In this document: in pieces, positions 1 to 13,290 of the stretch
How positions within the stretch are numbered: the stretch's first letter is position 1
How the letters are laid out: every line of letters begins with the position of its first letter
NCBI GenBank assembly: GCA_964247055.1
Contig: OZ176057.1
Location: 3,534,001-3,598,000, forward strand
Direction: 5' to 3'
Source of the DNA: Paragordius varius
Taxonomy: Eukaryota; Nematomorpha
Length of the DNA: 64,000 bases
Position numbers and translations under genes: made by a program
The notes under the pieces: generated by a model
Told to the model about the DNA's origin: nothing
The model's input: only the letters and a program-made list of their open reading frames with translations
Databases searched by the model: none

Positions 1-3000
1 AAATTACAAGATTATGAAATTCCTATTACATTACTTTGGATAAATGTTTATATATTATTTAATCTATAGATAATAAATTTAATTAAAGACCTTTTGATAT
101 ACAGAGGGCAGCATCGGAAATATAAATAGCTTTTTTGCAACTGCTATATTCTATATTCAGCTTATTATAAAAATTTATGTTGCAAAAAAAAATTTTTCTT
201 GCAAAAAAATTATTCTGACATTTTTAAATAATTTACCAGAAACTCTATTGCTCAAATTATAAATCAAACAATTGTTACAATTATATATATTGGAAAACTG
301 ATAACACTGGACAACAAATTTTTCTGCCACTCGAGTTTTTTGCATTTTCTGATATTTAGTATCATTTTAACAGTAAGTCTGAAATAAAAATTATAACTTG
401 ATGGATGAATTTTATAAAATTTGATATATTTGATTATGCGCCATCTAAATAAAAATTTTACTAAATGTTTTTTTTGAAAATATACAAGTAATGCCCATTT
501 GTAATATATCATTCGAAAGAGTAATAAAAACTCTATAAAATGCATACTAATATGTATTACATCGACAGTTAATATTGGACACAAAGAGCGACAAACGGCC
601 AAGCGAGAGCATTTTTTTTAATTATTATATTTTTAAAACTAATGGATGAAAATAGCTCAAACTTTGTTTAGATGGTGATGAATGTCCAAAAAAGATAACA
701 CAGGAAAGTTTTTTGATTAAAACATTTTTTTATAGCTTTTATTCGCTCAAAACAGCCATTTTTAAGTTTTTTATTTTTTAAAATTTACCATCTCATCAAT
801 ATTAATTTATTTTCTTTACGAGGCTGATAATTTCGAAATTTTGAAGATAAAAACAAAGTTTAAGGTATATTTTTGATCTTTCATAGCCATTATATAAATT
901 TACAGTTATAACTATGCATTTTAGTAGCCACTAGGTAAAATATTTATGATAATAATAATTTTTATTAAAAAAGCAAACCACAAGCCTTTTTCAAACATTT
1001 TTTTAAATTAAATACTAATATAAGCCTATTAATTATATTAAAATAATTTATATGATTTCCAAATTAGTTTGTCTGTTAAAATTTTTGACTTATTTAGGGA
1101 TTGAAAATATCGACCATTTAAATCCAAATAACTTTTACATCCGATTGATTTAAATGACTTACTACCATTAAAAGATGCAGTTTTTTGCGCTCTTTCGAAT
1201 GATATAAAATACATGGCTTCATATAAACTTTTAATTTTCGAAATTTCGAGTTTAATGTTAAATCGGGGCCAAAAATTATCGATAAACTCTAAAATAAAAA
1301 AATTTCATGCTAGACCAATTTTCTTTTCAGATATGCTAATTATGTACTTTAATGAAATAAATTTTAAATTTACAAGAATGGCAGTTAAAAAAAGTTAAAA
1401 TTTGTTGTCTAGTGTAATAAATGGATATTTTTATTCAATAGATTTTTTAGCATTCATTTACTATAAGAATATATAATTAAGTTTCTAAATTTAAAAAAAA
1501 TGTTCCGGTCTTATCAAGATAGTGTCAAATAAAAACTACGTTTGTAAAAATTGCTGCTGCAACATCTCTTTAAACACTCCCAACCATTTGATACACAATG
1601 AATCTGATTATGAAACAGTTGTTCAATTCAAATAATTAGGTCACATATAGGCTATCATGCATTCAAACAAATTCTAAATATAAACATTAATGATGCTCTC
1701 AATCGCACTTCTTGGAGAAAAAAATACGACAAACTTCAAATCTGAAGATAGTCTAACCCAACAAAAACACTTCAAATACATATAAGAATTTTAATTTATC
1801 TATACACAATGAATACATTATTCAGACATAAAATGATTCCAATAGTATTCACCAACTATTGGAACTATTATAGTTTTTTTCTATATGATTGAGCGTTTGA
1901 TGGAATTGTTCTTCATCCTGGTCTGTAGCCCTCCACCGGGAATTGGTATAATTACCTTGCTGGGGGCTCATATTTCCTTGTAATAAATTAATTTCTCAGC
2001 AAAATACATGTTGTAATAGGTAATTATTTGCTCAGTTATTTTAATCAAATTTGTAGGGCGATGATACCTTCCACATATATAGCAGAAAAGGTCTTTATTC
2101 AATTCGTATTTGCATTTGAAAATTGCGGCTTTATGTGTTTATGAAACCGTGAGAAGCATGTGAGGAAAATGAAACAATTTCAAAAAATACAAATTTTTTG
2201 AGGGACTAAAAAGAAACATAGCCTTTGTTAGATATACCAACTCTTTGGTATGTTATATATAAGTCATAAACTTAAATAATAATTATATGGAGTTATCACA
2301 AATAATTTTTAAATATATTCCGACAATGTCATAAAATTAACGAATTTCTATTTTTGTGGAAATAAAAATATTTGTTTATACTTTAAAATAATTTTGAGTA
2401 TATTTCTTAAGAATATATTAGGTTTTAAATAATATATAAAAGTTTTATCGTGTTTGCTCAATAAGTTTTAAAAATATGAACAAAAATCTATTTCTAGTCA
2501 AAAATGAAAAAATGGAATATTTCTTCTTTTCCAAGAAATTTCTTATTATTCTAGATAAAACTCATGTTCGGTTATTTTTTTGTGCGCACTGTGTAATAAG
2601 AACGCTTTTTGCCAAAATTAATGAAAAGATCATTTTTAAAGATTTACAAATAGGTTTTAAGGATAATTGATGGTTCATTTTTAGGTTGTTTGAGGCTTTA
2701 ATGTTATTTTTGGATATTTGATTATTTTAAACAATGCAAAAAATAATATATAGAATAACAAAATTAACATATTTTTTATTGTAAATTAATTTTGCTTAAT
2801 AACATATAATTTATTTAGAATACATATTTTAGCGTCAATTCGAAAAGTTTAAAGCTACATTTAATCTATTCAACATTTAAAATATTTAAGAGTGAAAGGT
2901 AAACAAAAATTTTTTAAGAGTTGATTCTAAGTGTTTAAGGGTTATTTGTTACCTTAGGGGTAAAAATAAGGGTGAATTAAAACATTTGGGCGAATTTGAA

Positions 3001-3248
3001 ATTTCAGGGTAATATTTTTGGTCAAGGGTAAAAAACGAAATTTTCGATAGTGTAAAATAAATGTTCCAGATGAATTTGATTTAAGTCTTTTTTGAGTTTT
3101 TTAGGGTAATATTTTAAATTTGTAATGGTATAATGAAGTATTTATAGGTGAAATTAAATATAAAAGAGATTATTTCGAACCAAAATTTTCAACAATGTTC
3201 TACGAGTTTTCAACTTCTTTAAATAATATTATATATGTTATGTTTTAG
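1..3248. other. Non-coding AT-rich stretch, probably intron of the DHRS7B-like gene; two short coding-like tracts
   Basis: No SDR exon is recognisable here. Two tracts look less random than their surroundings. Positions 1501-1636 (+) read openly with clustered cysteines (NYVCKNCCCNISLNTP, then NHLIHNESDYETVVQ). Positions 1849-1971 (-) give a 40-residue open frame containing SRWRATDQDEEQFHQTLNHI. Both may be transposon or gene fragments; I recognise neither. A run of diverged 'aagggtaa/aagggtgaatt' motifs near 2880-3060 resembles the subterminal repeats of MITE family B. Confidence 0.4.
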
Positions 3249-4044
3249 ACTCGGCTTCAAAGCATGCGTTTGAAGCTATGACAGATTGTTTGAGATCTGA
3301 GGTTTCACAATATGGGATCCATGTTTTTGGCGTATATCCGTCTTACATTAACACTAATTTGTCGTATAATGCGTTAAATCCGGACGGGACCCTATATGCA
3401 AGTTTTTAAACAAATTTTTAATTTTATGATTTTTAAAAAAAATACTTTGAAAATTTTATGGGTGGTTTTGTTCATTAAAAGCTTTTAATAATAAGTTGTA
3501 ATGGGTATTTTTGAAAAGATATACGTTTGATTTAGGATACGAACATATATATAATGTTATGATGATTTGATAAGTCTCATGTTTAAAAAAGATTTTTTAA
3601 TTAACATATTTAATTCAAAGTTATACAAAATGATATATTTTTCATTATAAACGGAGTTTTCTCTCTCATTCACTCTTTTTTAAATAAATCTAGCAAAAAA
3701 TAAATGCTTAACATTTTAAACTGTAAGGATTGCTGTCTTTTAGTACGCCTAAAAGTAAATATAAAACTTATTTTCATATTTTTTTTCTTTACCCCTGCTA
3801 AAATATGTTAGAGATGGACGCTACGACCCGTAACGGTATGAATCCCATTTATGTGGCTGAAAAAATTTATAAGGCGCTTACTAGCAGTTACAATGGAGGC
3901 CGGAGACTCAATGAATTAGTTTTGACCGAGGGTGGCCTCAAATATCGCATAGCACTTTGGATTCGTTATTTAATGCCTGACCTCTATTTCGATATGATTC
4001 ATAGGAGAGCTTTTTCTCATTACGCTGCTGTATTAGAAAATTAA
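3249..4044 (+). CDS. DHRS7B: DHRS7B-like short-chain dehydrogenase/reductase, last two exons (5' part outside the window or unseen)
   Basis: Exons 3249-3401 and 3812-4044 join in frame (intron 3402-3811, GTTTTT...TTAG). The first exon supplies the second part of the SDR active site: a preceding exon ending in T would complete TAC (Tyr), giving Y-SASKHAFEAM, the YxxxK catalytic pair. It continues with CLRSEVSQYGIHVFGVYPSY and INTNLSYNALNPDG, very close to the DHRS7/7B/7C segment that shapes the end of the Rossmann fold. The second exon has MDATTRNGMNPIYVAEKIYK and LMPDLYFDMIHRRA, the DHRS7B-type C-terminus. DHRS7B is a membrane-associated NAD(P)-dependent reductase of ER/peroxisomes linked to ether-lipid synthesis; that role comes from family knowledge. 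I found no upstream exons (NNAG or GxxxGxG motifs) in 1-3248, so a long intron is likely. About 128 residues are visible of a usual ~310-325. Confidence 0.9.
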
Positions 4045-5540
4045 ATTGACAAAGTGTGCGCCAAAACGAATGGAAGTAGAATATTGCCAAAAAAATACTA
4101 ACTATTTTTTATATGTGTCACTCCAAATTTTTGCAATATAATCAAAAATGTGATATTTCTATATATATGTGTGATAATCGATTATATCGTAAAGTAGTGT
4201 AAATATTATATAGTAATTAAATTCATTTCATTTTTTATATGATACATGCATCGTTTGTCAGATATGGGCGCTTAAATATGTAAACTTGGGAATATATTGC
4301 TAAATTTACAGCAATTTAAATGGTACAGATAAAACGACGAAAACTAAAAGAAGAATATTTTTTAAAAATTATACTTTATAAAACAAATATTTCCCCTACA
4401 TAAACTTTAATTAATATTTCAAAAATTTAATTGGCACCAATTTCCATCTCTAATATTTTGCAATTTAAAAGTTTGGGTTATATTTAAAGAACCAAGCTTA
4501 AAAGGTATTCTTTCGAAAACTACTTATTTTTAAATTTACTGCAAAATTTTAATTTTAAGTAATTTTTATTAAATTTTAGTTCAGAGTATTTGGGATAAAT
4601 GTAAAATCAAAGATATTTTAATAAAATATAATTACGCACAGTCACAAAAAATATGATTAGTGTTTTTTAATGATACATAAATGAATGTTATCACTGTGAT
4701 TTTGTTTTTGGGTTTTTTTTTTAATTGCCTCATGAAAAATCCAAAATATGCGCATATAATGGTAAATTAAATTTATTTTGTTTTAATCAAAAGATGAGGT
4801 TGCCCCATATAAAATAGGCTAATTTTTATAAAACGACCATTGCCGAGATGTATCTATTGGATAACGAAATTTATATAATTAATTATATAGAAGAATTTTA
4901 ATGCGAAAAGTATCCATCAGTTTTCAAAAGTTGTATTGCTTTAATTTAATATTAGGAAATTTGTTTTTGAGCACAAAGGTATTTAAATTATAGTGGAAAC
5001 GGTATAACACCAAATTAAGACGAAAATTTGTACATACAACATCTTAAAATGCTTTTTGCTGTTTTCACCATAAAAAATTATAAAATTCATCAAAATTTTT
5101 CAATATTTAATAAACAAAGTTTGCATTTTCTCAAAATTAATTTTTTATGTCGAATTCAACCATTTATTAAGATTTCTTATCTCAAAATCTCGGCATTTTC
5201 GCCTTTATTTTAGAAAACTAGATTATGGGCCAAAAATTTGTACTTTCGCACACACGTTTAAAAATTTAAATTTATATAGTTTTGCTTTTGAAATATATAA
5301 ACTTCATATTTTTATAATAAGTTTAGCTTTCACCAAAAGATGTTATTTACCATAATGTGTGCGCAATGCGATTTATGAAGCAATTAAGACAAGAATTGGA
5401 TTACGAGAATCTTGATGCATTTGCTCATCAGAGGATATATTTTATCAGATATTATAATATACTACCTAAATTTGTCCTTTGTTATCAACCATTTTAGAAC
5501 GAAAAACTTAAATTTTTACACCTTTATAAGTTACTCTTCT
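4045..5540. other. Intergenic, nothing recognised
   Basis: AT-rich sequence downstream of the DHRS7B-like stop codon. I see no coding exon, RNA gene or clear repeat; 3'UTR of the reductase presumably occupies the first few hundred bases. Confidence 0.4.
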
Positions 5541-5950
5541 TTTGATATCTTTGTATAGAACTTCGATCAAAATTGGGGTATTTAAATGTCTAAATGTTAG
5601 TTAGAATTCAAAAACCACTAAAACAAATTTAAATTTATGCATCTGCATCCTAATAAAGATTATATAAATTCAAAATATCACAATTATATTTCGTTTGGAA
5701 AAAAAGTTTCATGTCAAGCTAATTTAACGCCATTTTTATTTTACATATTGAAAAATATCGTATTAATTAATTTTAAAGGTAAAATTAAAGCTAATTTTTT
5801 ATTTAAATTACATCTAACATTCATACTTCCGTCTTTTTAAAGAATCAAATTTTAAACAGGCCTGGCTACCCCAATTTGAATCGAATGACTGATATGAATG
5901 TATTGTCTCCAAGTATTTATCAAACAGCACTTAAAATATTGTATTTATAA
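5541..5950 (-). mobile_element. MITE family C (piggyBac-like, TTAA type), internally deleted copy
   Basis: Begins near 'cttcgatcaaaattgggg' and ends near 'accccaatttgaatcgaatg' followed by a degraded 'gtctccaagtatttat', matching the copies at 27005-27575 and 33290-33817. It shares their internal tracts, such as 'atttttttatttaaattaca' and 'tttaaacaggcctgg'. Non-coding and decayed. Confidence 0.6.
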
Positions 5951-7984
5951 CAATAATTAAATGCAATTAAAAGAGATTTTCGGCAGCAAAAAGTTTGTGA
6001 TGAAAATTTTTACGATTTTAAATTTTTTAAAATATTTTTTAAAAACGCCATAAAATGCACGCATATATTTTTAAAAGTTCCAATTTGAAAACCCTCTCGC
6101 GTCTTATTCACCGCAAAAGGTAAAGAAAAAGAAATGAGATGAAGTGATATAAATGAATCGAAATAGCAATAAAAAATAGGCCGAAAAAGTTTAGACGCTT
6201 TTTAAATCAAATTGCTTATTTTATGAATATTTTTTACTTCATAAAGCTTCAGCAAAATATATTGAAATTGACATCAATTTAATATAGAAATATATATACT
6301 TATATATATTATCTAACTATAAAAATATTATTTCTTCAGGTACCAATTTAACTTATTATAATATTGTTGTTTCGGTCTCGTAAACAATGAGTAGTACACG
6401 TTAAGTCCTATTTTATAAAATATAATGACACATTTTTTGGTAATTTCCTTCAACACTAATGATATCTTTAAAAACTAAAAAAACAAGTAGGAATTGTTTT
6501 GGCTTTAAAAAATTTGTTGCGAAAGTTTGTGTAATATCTTAACCGCCTTGATTCGGGTCTATAACCTTAAACAACCCAGGGTTCTACTATTGAACAATAT
6601 ATTAAGGCCTTTTTCAACCTTAAAGGAAAAATGCATAAACCGACCAGATATTTAATTATTAATCTATCAATGCTTAAACAATTGTTATATTTGCCAAGGT
6701 TAAAATTTAAAAAGTTTTTATATTTAAGACACTAGACCAAATTTAGTGGCAAAAATGTTTTTATTATTACAATCATAAACACTAGCAATTGGGCGTCATG
6801 CAGGTAAACAAACTTAAAAAACTTTAAGCATTCAATAGTTTTTACAAAATTTTTATTTTTGCCAAATAATATAATAGTAAAATATATAAGAAGACTCTAA
6901 ATTTAGATATAGAGGTTAATAATTTTATTACAATTAACTATGCTGAGCTATTTATTTAAATTGATCGCATTTTTAACCGCTATATAAATTTTTATTAACA
7001 ATTTTATATACTACTTTTTCATATTGTAAAATTGGGCTTCTGCATTTTAGAGCCATTTTATAAAAGTTTCGAGTTTTTACAGGAGTATAAACTTAAATTA
7101 ATCTATGAATATTTATTAATTAGAAAAAATTGGCCATTTCGATACAATATTTTATTATAAAATTTTTTAAAGCTGACTCCTTAAAATTTTTTCAATTTAC
7201 TTTTTTCATACTAAATGTACGTCCATTTTTAGATTTTGGAAATCATACGAAGTTTCAGAAAAGCCAGATTTCTGATATTATATGTAACACGGTGCGGCGG
7301 TAAAAATGTTTATAAATTATATATCATTCGCTATATCAAAATCATAAATTCGGTTTTAATACTGGAAAGAAAGCCAATGCACTTTTTCTGCTATTCAAGT
7401 CTAATAATATTAAATATGAGGAAAACCCTGTTTTGTATCATATGGATCCTAACTATAAAATATTATCGATAAAATTGTATGTATTTTCTGAGCTTAAAAA
7501 GTTTTACCACGTTGGAGCTAAAAGTCGCACTCAATTATATACTATAAATTTTGTTATTATGTAAAATTTTAATTATAGTTATCATATATATTTACTGTAT
7601 ATAAGCTTACCCAATATATCGGGTGTAAATTTTGCCTTTTTTAAAATAGAAATATTTTTATAAATTGCACCAAGTATTGTATAATTTATAAAATATCCCA
7701 TATATATAAATTATAAATATTATCTTTACAAACAATGCAGTAGCTTCAGATTTTAAATAAAGAGCTCTCATGCCCAAAAGCCGGAATCAATGCCTAAAAT
7801 AGCACCGCACCGAAAATCATTTACAATATGCAAGTGAAACATTCCTTGAATTAAAAAACTGATATTATGGAGGTTTTTTTTCAATAAATAATTTTAAAGA
7901 TTAATTATTTATATATTGGATGTTTTGTAAAATTTAACGCAGATATCTGATTAACCATATATTTTTGATTAATTTTGCCTCACA

Positions 7985-8015
<31 letters not shown>
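5951..8015. other. Intergenic, nothing recognised
   Basis: AT-rich, no convincing exon, RNA or repeat. A (TA)n tract at about 7987-8016 adjoins the foldback element. Confidence 0.4.
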
Positions 8016-8018
<3 letters not shown>

Positions 8019-9207
8019 TGTGTGCAAAAAAGAGGGTCATTTTGATTTAACGAAAAAATTTTTTTTTCTTGAGATAGCTTAGGACCAGCGTACTCATTTG
8101 CCGCAAAAATTTTTATTTGTTGACAACCTAGTTTTTGAAATATTGAGAAAAAATCGAAATCGGGCAAAAAGTGAGGATAATTAAAGGATAATTCAAAAAA
8201 TAATGATAAAATTTGAAATATTATGGTTTATTATCATTTAGATATTTTTAATATATAAATAGCCTAAAATAATATAGTTTGGGTTTCTATAAAATTTCAG
8301 ATCAAAAGATGGCGTTTTTCTTTTCACCTAAAAGACAAAGTAAGTTTAATGAAACTATATTAAAATAATTTTTTTTAATTATTCACTACCTAAACTCACT
8401 ATTAAAATCTTAGCATTCATATTTTATTCAGTAAAATAAAGTTTTATATCAAAATAAAACCAAAAATGTGTTTTATTTTTCCATTTTTTTGTCATCTGGT
8501 TTATGAGTGTAAAAAAAATTTATACTGTTTTATTTTGGATTCTCACATGATTAGGAATTATTAAGTATATAATTTATGCAAAATAGGATTTAAAAGTAGT
8601 GGAATATCAACCAAAAAATCCTTATAATTTCCTGTAACAATGTTTTATGACAAATTAATATTTGTATTTTAATTTGTACGGATTGTTGGTTGATATTCCA
8701 CTACTTTTAAATCCTATTTTGCATATATTATATACTTAATAATTCCAATCATGTGAGAATCCAAAATAAAATAGAATAAATTTTTTATACACTCTTAAAC
8801 CAGATGACAAAAAAATGCAAAAATAAAAACAATATTTTTGGTTTTATTTTGATATGAAAGTTAAGATTTTAATATTGAGTTTAGTAGTAAATAATTAAAA
8901 AAAATATTTTATAGTTTCATTCAAATTATTTTGTCTTTTAAGTGTGAAGAAAGAAAGACGCCATCTTTGGACCTGATATTTAATAGAAACCCAAACTATA
9001 TGATTTTAGGCTATTAATATATTGAAAATATCTCCTAAAATGATAATAAACCATAATATTTCAAATTTTATCATTATTTTTTGAATTATCCTTGATTATC
9101 CTTAATTTTCACTTTTTGCCCGATTTCGATTTTCTCTCATGCGGCAAATGAATAAGCTGGTCATAAACTATCTCATGAAAAACAAAAATTTTTTTGCACA
9201 CAGTGTA
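8016..9207. mobile_element. Large foldback (long inverted repeat) element, ~1.19 kb
   Basis: The left end 'actgtgtgcaaaaaa' recurs inverted at the right end as 'tttttttgcacacagt'. The two arms, about 600 bases each, can be followed inward almost continuously: 'gaaatcgggcaaaaagtgag' against 'ttttcactttttgcccgatt', 'aaaagatggcgtttttc' against 'aaagacgccatcttt', and 'aagtagtggaatatcaacca' against 'tggttgatattccactactt'. The loop lies at about 8635-8665. It sits in (TA)n, so a TA target duplication as for Tc1/mariner-type elements is plausible. No transposase remains. It lies just upstream of the arginine-rich gene starting at 9374. Confidence 0.8.
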
Positions 9208-9373
9208 TATATGTTTACGCTTTTCTAATTAATTCAATTTTGTTTTGTGCAATTATTTTATGTCACCTTTTATGTATCCAAAAATATCAAAACATTTATA
9301 ATTGTATGTGTATTCTATGTGTGCCTACGGTTTATTGTTATCTATTATACCATATATTTTATTTTGGCTTTTA

Positions 9374-9755
9374 ATGAGTACAAATAATTTGATATTCCTT
9401 ACAGTAGGTGTGGATTACGACGTTTTGGATGCCCCTTATGTTATTGAATAGATGCGTTTGATTTCAAATTTTTATCATGTAGGCAAAATTAGGGCCAATT
9501 TTAATTATTTATAAGGGCAAATAGGTTAATTATGAAAACATAGATCCAAAAAAACTGTGATTTATTGTAAAAGGGTGCGGTATATAAAGACGTTATACCT
9601 ATATACTTTTACAAAACTTTATTATATTTAAGTTTTTGTTTTATTGCGGCCTAATCAAAAAAATGATTGCGAATATCCGGAATTTTTCTTTGGTATATGC
9701 CGGCATTTGACTTATAAATTTTTAATTATTATATCACACAATTTACATTTTGGAG

Positions 9756-9790
<35 letters not shown>

Positions 9791-10550
9791 TTTTCAATAG
9801 ATATTCCTTTTACTAACCGGTTCCTTTATGGTTAAACGATTCAGATTTTTCACAAATGCTCAAGATAACTTTGATGATTCTTTAATCCATACCCTAGAGC
9901 AGGTAAGAAATATGTTAAAAAAATCGTATTTTATATGCAAACAATATGAGTAAAAAAATACGTTTTGCAAGCAGCATTTAATAAAACAAAAAAGTTTTGA
10001 TAAAAAAAAGCGTTTTAAATTCTACACAAACTTTGAACCAAATGCTATATATAGTGATAATTGATAGGGAAAAAATGTAAAACTTCAAAGAGATTATTAC
10101 TTTTTACAAAAAAATTTTACTTCTTTAAACTTGTTTTTTTAAATATAACTCATTGTAAAATAAGTATGCAATAGGTATGTAATTTGGTTTAAACTTTTAC
10201 ATTTAATAATAATTATAGGAAAAATTTTAGGTATTTTTAAAGATTTGTCTATATATATATATATATATATACTCCTCTTTGTAATATTGATTTAAACTTT
10301 TTTTATTATTTAGAGTTTGAGTGAAGGTGTTAGCGATGGTTCATCCGCTAACCCCCAAGCAACCCTACGGGCCTTGCGAAAACGCAGATCAGCTGTTTCT
10401 CTCGCCTCGTCCTCGTCGTCTTTGAGTGAAGCAAATGCTGACACGGATGAACTCCTTTCCCGCAAAAAACGAGAACGATCTTCATCCAGTAGCCATAGCA
10501 GACGTAGGAGAAGACGTCACCATAGACGCTACAGATATTATTATGGTTAA
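9374..10550 (+). CDS. Secreted arginine-rich peptide precursor (family member 1), 122 aa, three exons
   Basis: Exons 9374-9403, 9801-9902 and 10314-10550, both introns phase 0 (donors GTAGGT and GTAAGA; acceptors CAATAG and TTTAG). Exon 1 encodes MSTNNLIFLT and exon 2 starts IFLLLTGSFM, together a good signal peptide. Then come a polar/acidic stretch (TNAQDNFDDSLIHTLEQ), a Ser-rich region, RALRKRRSAVSLASSSSS, and a highly basic end, SRRRRRRHHRRYRYYYG. The final residue is glycine. The design (signal peptide split by a phase-0 intron, acidic spacer, Arg-rich C-terminus, terminal Gly) is shared with the genes at 15152 and 20268. I recognise no named family. Secreted cationic or amidated peptide is an inference; an unspliced reading would lose the signal peptide and look like a nuclear Arg/Ser protein. 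AATAAA at 10644-10649 is a plausible poly(A) signal. Confidence 0.6.
9404..9800 (+). other. Intron splitting the signal peptide of the Arg-rich gene, with a (TA)n tract
   Basis: Phase-0 intron of 397 nt with GTAGGT donor and TTTTCAATAG acceptor. A (TA)n tract at about 9760-9790 abuts the acceptor, a placement seen at several splice sites in the window. Confidence 0.5.
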
Positions 10551-10988
10551 ATTTGGGGAAATTTAAATCTGTTGTGTTTTAACTAACTATGGCATACACA
10601 TTAAATTGTATTCCCTATATATAAATATCCCACAGATAATATCAATAAATGACAAAAATTGTGTGCGTAATAGTGTTTGTGTTTATGCGTATGTTCACAT
10701 TAAGAGTGTAGTGATAGCAAATTGTTTTGCAAGTTTTTTGAGACATGTTCGGCTTAATTAACGTTAAGGAGTAGTAAAGTCGACGCCAAAACATAATTTA
10801 AACCAAGGCTATATATCTTCATTTATAAACTCAATTAATTTAAGGTATCTATCTATAGGTTACAATTTTTGGATAGTTTATTTTTAAGGATATTATTTGG
10901 TAGTTTGGTATTGAATCTACTATATAAAACGGTAACGTGAATTAATTTCCTAGTTGATCCATCAAGATAAATGACTCGGTGTCCAAGT
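10551..10988. other. 3' flank of the Arg-rich gene at 9374
   Basis: Contains the likely poly(A) signal AATAAA at 10644-10649. Nothing else recognised. Confidence 0.4.
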
Positions 10989-11258
10989 TAAATTGAATTT
11001 ATACGGACAAAACTTATAAATATAAACACCAATTTTTATCTAAAAGACAACCTTACTTATTAAACCCTTAATTTTTCTGATTTAAACTAATTAGTTACAG
11101 TTTTAAAATATAAAATTGATTGTTAATAATATACTCTATTTCAGACTTATTTAAAATGTATTGAAATAATTTAAGATTTAATAATTATAGCTGTCTTACA
11201 GAAAAAATATTTCTCTTTATATTTTTATTTGCCCGTATAATTTTAGTTTCTACTGTAT
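10989..11258. mobile_element. MITE family A copy
   Basis: Left 'ttatacggacaaaac...tctaaaagacaacc' and right 'tcttacag...cccgtataattttag' are inverted relatives of the family ends seen at 15941-16214 and 61121-61412. Diverged, non-coding. Confidence 0.65.
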
Positions 11259-11399
11259 ATCAGGTGCTATTAAATCTAAACCTGTTGGGTGAGACATTAT
11301 TTTAACACTTTATTACACTTCTTTGTCCAATTTTTTTTGGAGGTAGTTTTATATCCCCGAGCTCAATTTAAATAAACTACATTTTAATATAAATATATA

Positions 11400-11835
11400 T
11401 AGTTAATATTTAATCATTAAACAATGTTATCATGTATTAGGTAAAAAAGCTTTTATTTTTTACAGTTTTGCTTCCAGGGTCTAAAGTTGGGACAGCTCCG
11501 AAACACGATGATGCGAACATCTGATATAAAAATCAAAATATATCAAGTTTGAGAAAATATAGCCTAAAAGCTTTTTAAGTTAGATTATATTCATTTTCTA
11601 ACCATAATATTTTATTCTGTTGCACAGGAAAAAAATATTTAAAGAAACAAATGGCGGAAAAAAGTTTGAGATAAAAATTCCAATTCTACATTTTTTTAAA
11701 AATTTTTTATATTGCCCCTAAAAAGCTAAAAAGCATATTTTTAAATTCAGCTTAATATGCTTTTTTAAGATATTTAAATTTTAAATCGCATTGGGATCAA
11801 AAACTACTCCAAAAGATAACGGAGTATTGTCTATT
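11400..11835 (+). repeat. Dispersed repeat family F copy (~430 bp)
   Basis: Shares an ordered series of landmarks with 51728-52110 on the opposite strand: 'aacaatgttatcatgtatta', 'agtctaaa...acagct', 'tcaaaatatatca', 'cctaaa(a)agctaaa', and a terminal 'ccaaaagataacggagt' equivalent to 'ccaaaaggtaatggagt'. Partial copies lie near 24840-25045 and 29290-29690. Probably a non-autonomous transposon; termini undefined. Confidence 0.6.
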
Positions 11836-13290
11836 TATTTTATAGTTGCTTGGCCATACACATTTATATAACATGCCTGAAAAACGGATTGTTTTTCTTT
11901 GCATTTTCCAAATTATCTCTGTGCTAGACGGAATATAATCCCCATATCATTTAGCCATCGCTTATTTATTTTTATCATTTATGCATTAATATAAGTATTT
12001 TTAGCAAGGTCTTATACATTAGCAGTTTTATAAAGTTTAATCCAAAATAAACCGATAAAAGCTTTGCTATGAATGGAACCAAGCGGCTAGGGTTAACCAC
12101 CATTTTAATAATTTAAAATTAAATCAAACTTCATAACCCGCCACCATTTATTGCAAAAACGATTTATTTTTGTGGCTTTGAATCAAGATCATCTTACTTG
12201 ATGTTAATTAAATTGTATAAAACATATAAATTACCATTTCAACTGATTTTTTGATTGTAATGCTTCTACCAAATACATCTACTCATAAACTTTATCGTTG
12301 TCGCCGTGTGTGTTTTAAGAAAATTTCCATCTTTTTCACACAACAAAATTTACAAATTTTAATCATGTTCCACATGTTTTACTCAATATTAGCGATGTGC
12401 ATATATTGAAAAAAATATACTTTTTCTTATGAAACTAACATAAAGTGCCATAAAATTAAATTCGTCATAATTACTAAATAAAAAATAAAAGGTTTTTGCC
12501 AAATAACTTGTAAATCTTTGTATCAAAGCGCATTTTTAAACGATTGTCTTCTCTTAATTAAACCGGTAACGACTTTTGATTAAGCCTGAGTTTCAAAAAA
12601 ATACATGGCTTGTTATCAGCATAATTTTTTTCATATATAAAAGCGTATATTATTTTGGCCTTACTAATTATTTAAAATGAATATCCTTTATTGAAAATGC
12701 TTCATCGCCATATTATCACTCATTACCAAATATTTTTTTCCAAAATCATTTATTAAATATACCATCGATTCTATTAAAAAAACAATATTTAACTTTAAAG
12801 GTTGGTTACGAAAATTTAACGTTTTAGAATCTGTTGTTTAAGAAATAGCAAAGAACCGATATCGCCATAGAATAGTATCTGTTAGATATAACTCCGAATA
12901 ATTTTACTCTTTAAACTTTGCTTCTATTTTGTTCTGAATTTATAGGGATTCATAGCATTCCTTAATATATAAGCTTTTACGCTTAATATATGCTGTCAGT
13001 ATAATTGTTACAAAATTTTAATATGATTTGTTTTTATTAAGAGTATATTATGATTATATGTCGCTATTACAAAATGTGTTATCCAAACATTTTAGTTAAT
13101 TACATAGAGCAAATATTAAAATTCAATATATTTAGTATAAACTAAAAATTGATTTTAATAAGGAAGGAGTACACCATTTATTAAAACTATTTATTCACGT
13201 AGCTGTATAATTTACTAGGGCCTATCGGGGATATTTATTTCTAAAAATTTTGTATATGTGCAAGCTCAAACATTCAAAGAATTATTCTAC
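11836..13290. other. Intergenic; partial decayed repeat (family G) at about 12240-12620
   Basis: The stretch with 'taatgcttctaccaaatac', 'actttatcgttgtcgccgtg' and 'ttaattaaaccggtaacgac' resembles parts of 13600-14030 and 21640-22060. No gene is supported. Confidence 0.45.

Noticed and set aside
264-602. 112-codon minus-strand open frame
   Set aside because: Phe/Ile/Lys/Tyr-rich translation of random AT-rich DNA, without splice signals, signal peptide logic or family match.
3805-3811. ATG at 3805 as start of the DHRS7B-like C-terminal exon
   Set aside because: ATGTTAG is the intron end; the exon begins at 3812 and continues the upstream SDR exon in frame.
7934-8167. Minus-strand open frame with alternating Tyr-Ile
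   Set aside because: The Tyr-Ile run is translated (TA)n at the edge of the foldback element, not a gene.
9404-9450. Possible exon reading VGVDYDVLDAPYVIE after a TTACAG acceptor
   Set aside because: The same TTACA/GTAGGT junction works as a donor ending a 10-codon signal-peptide start, and the putative exon closes with a stop after 15 codons without a downstream partner.
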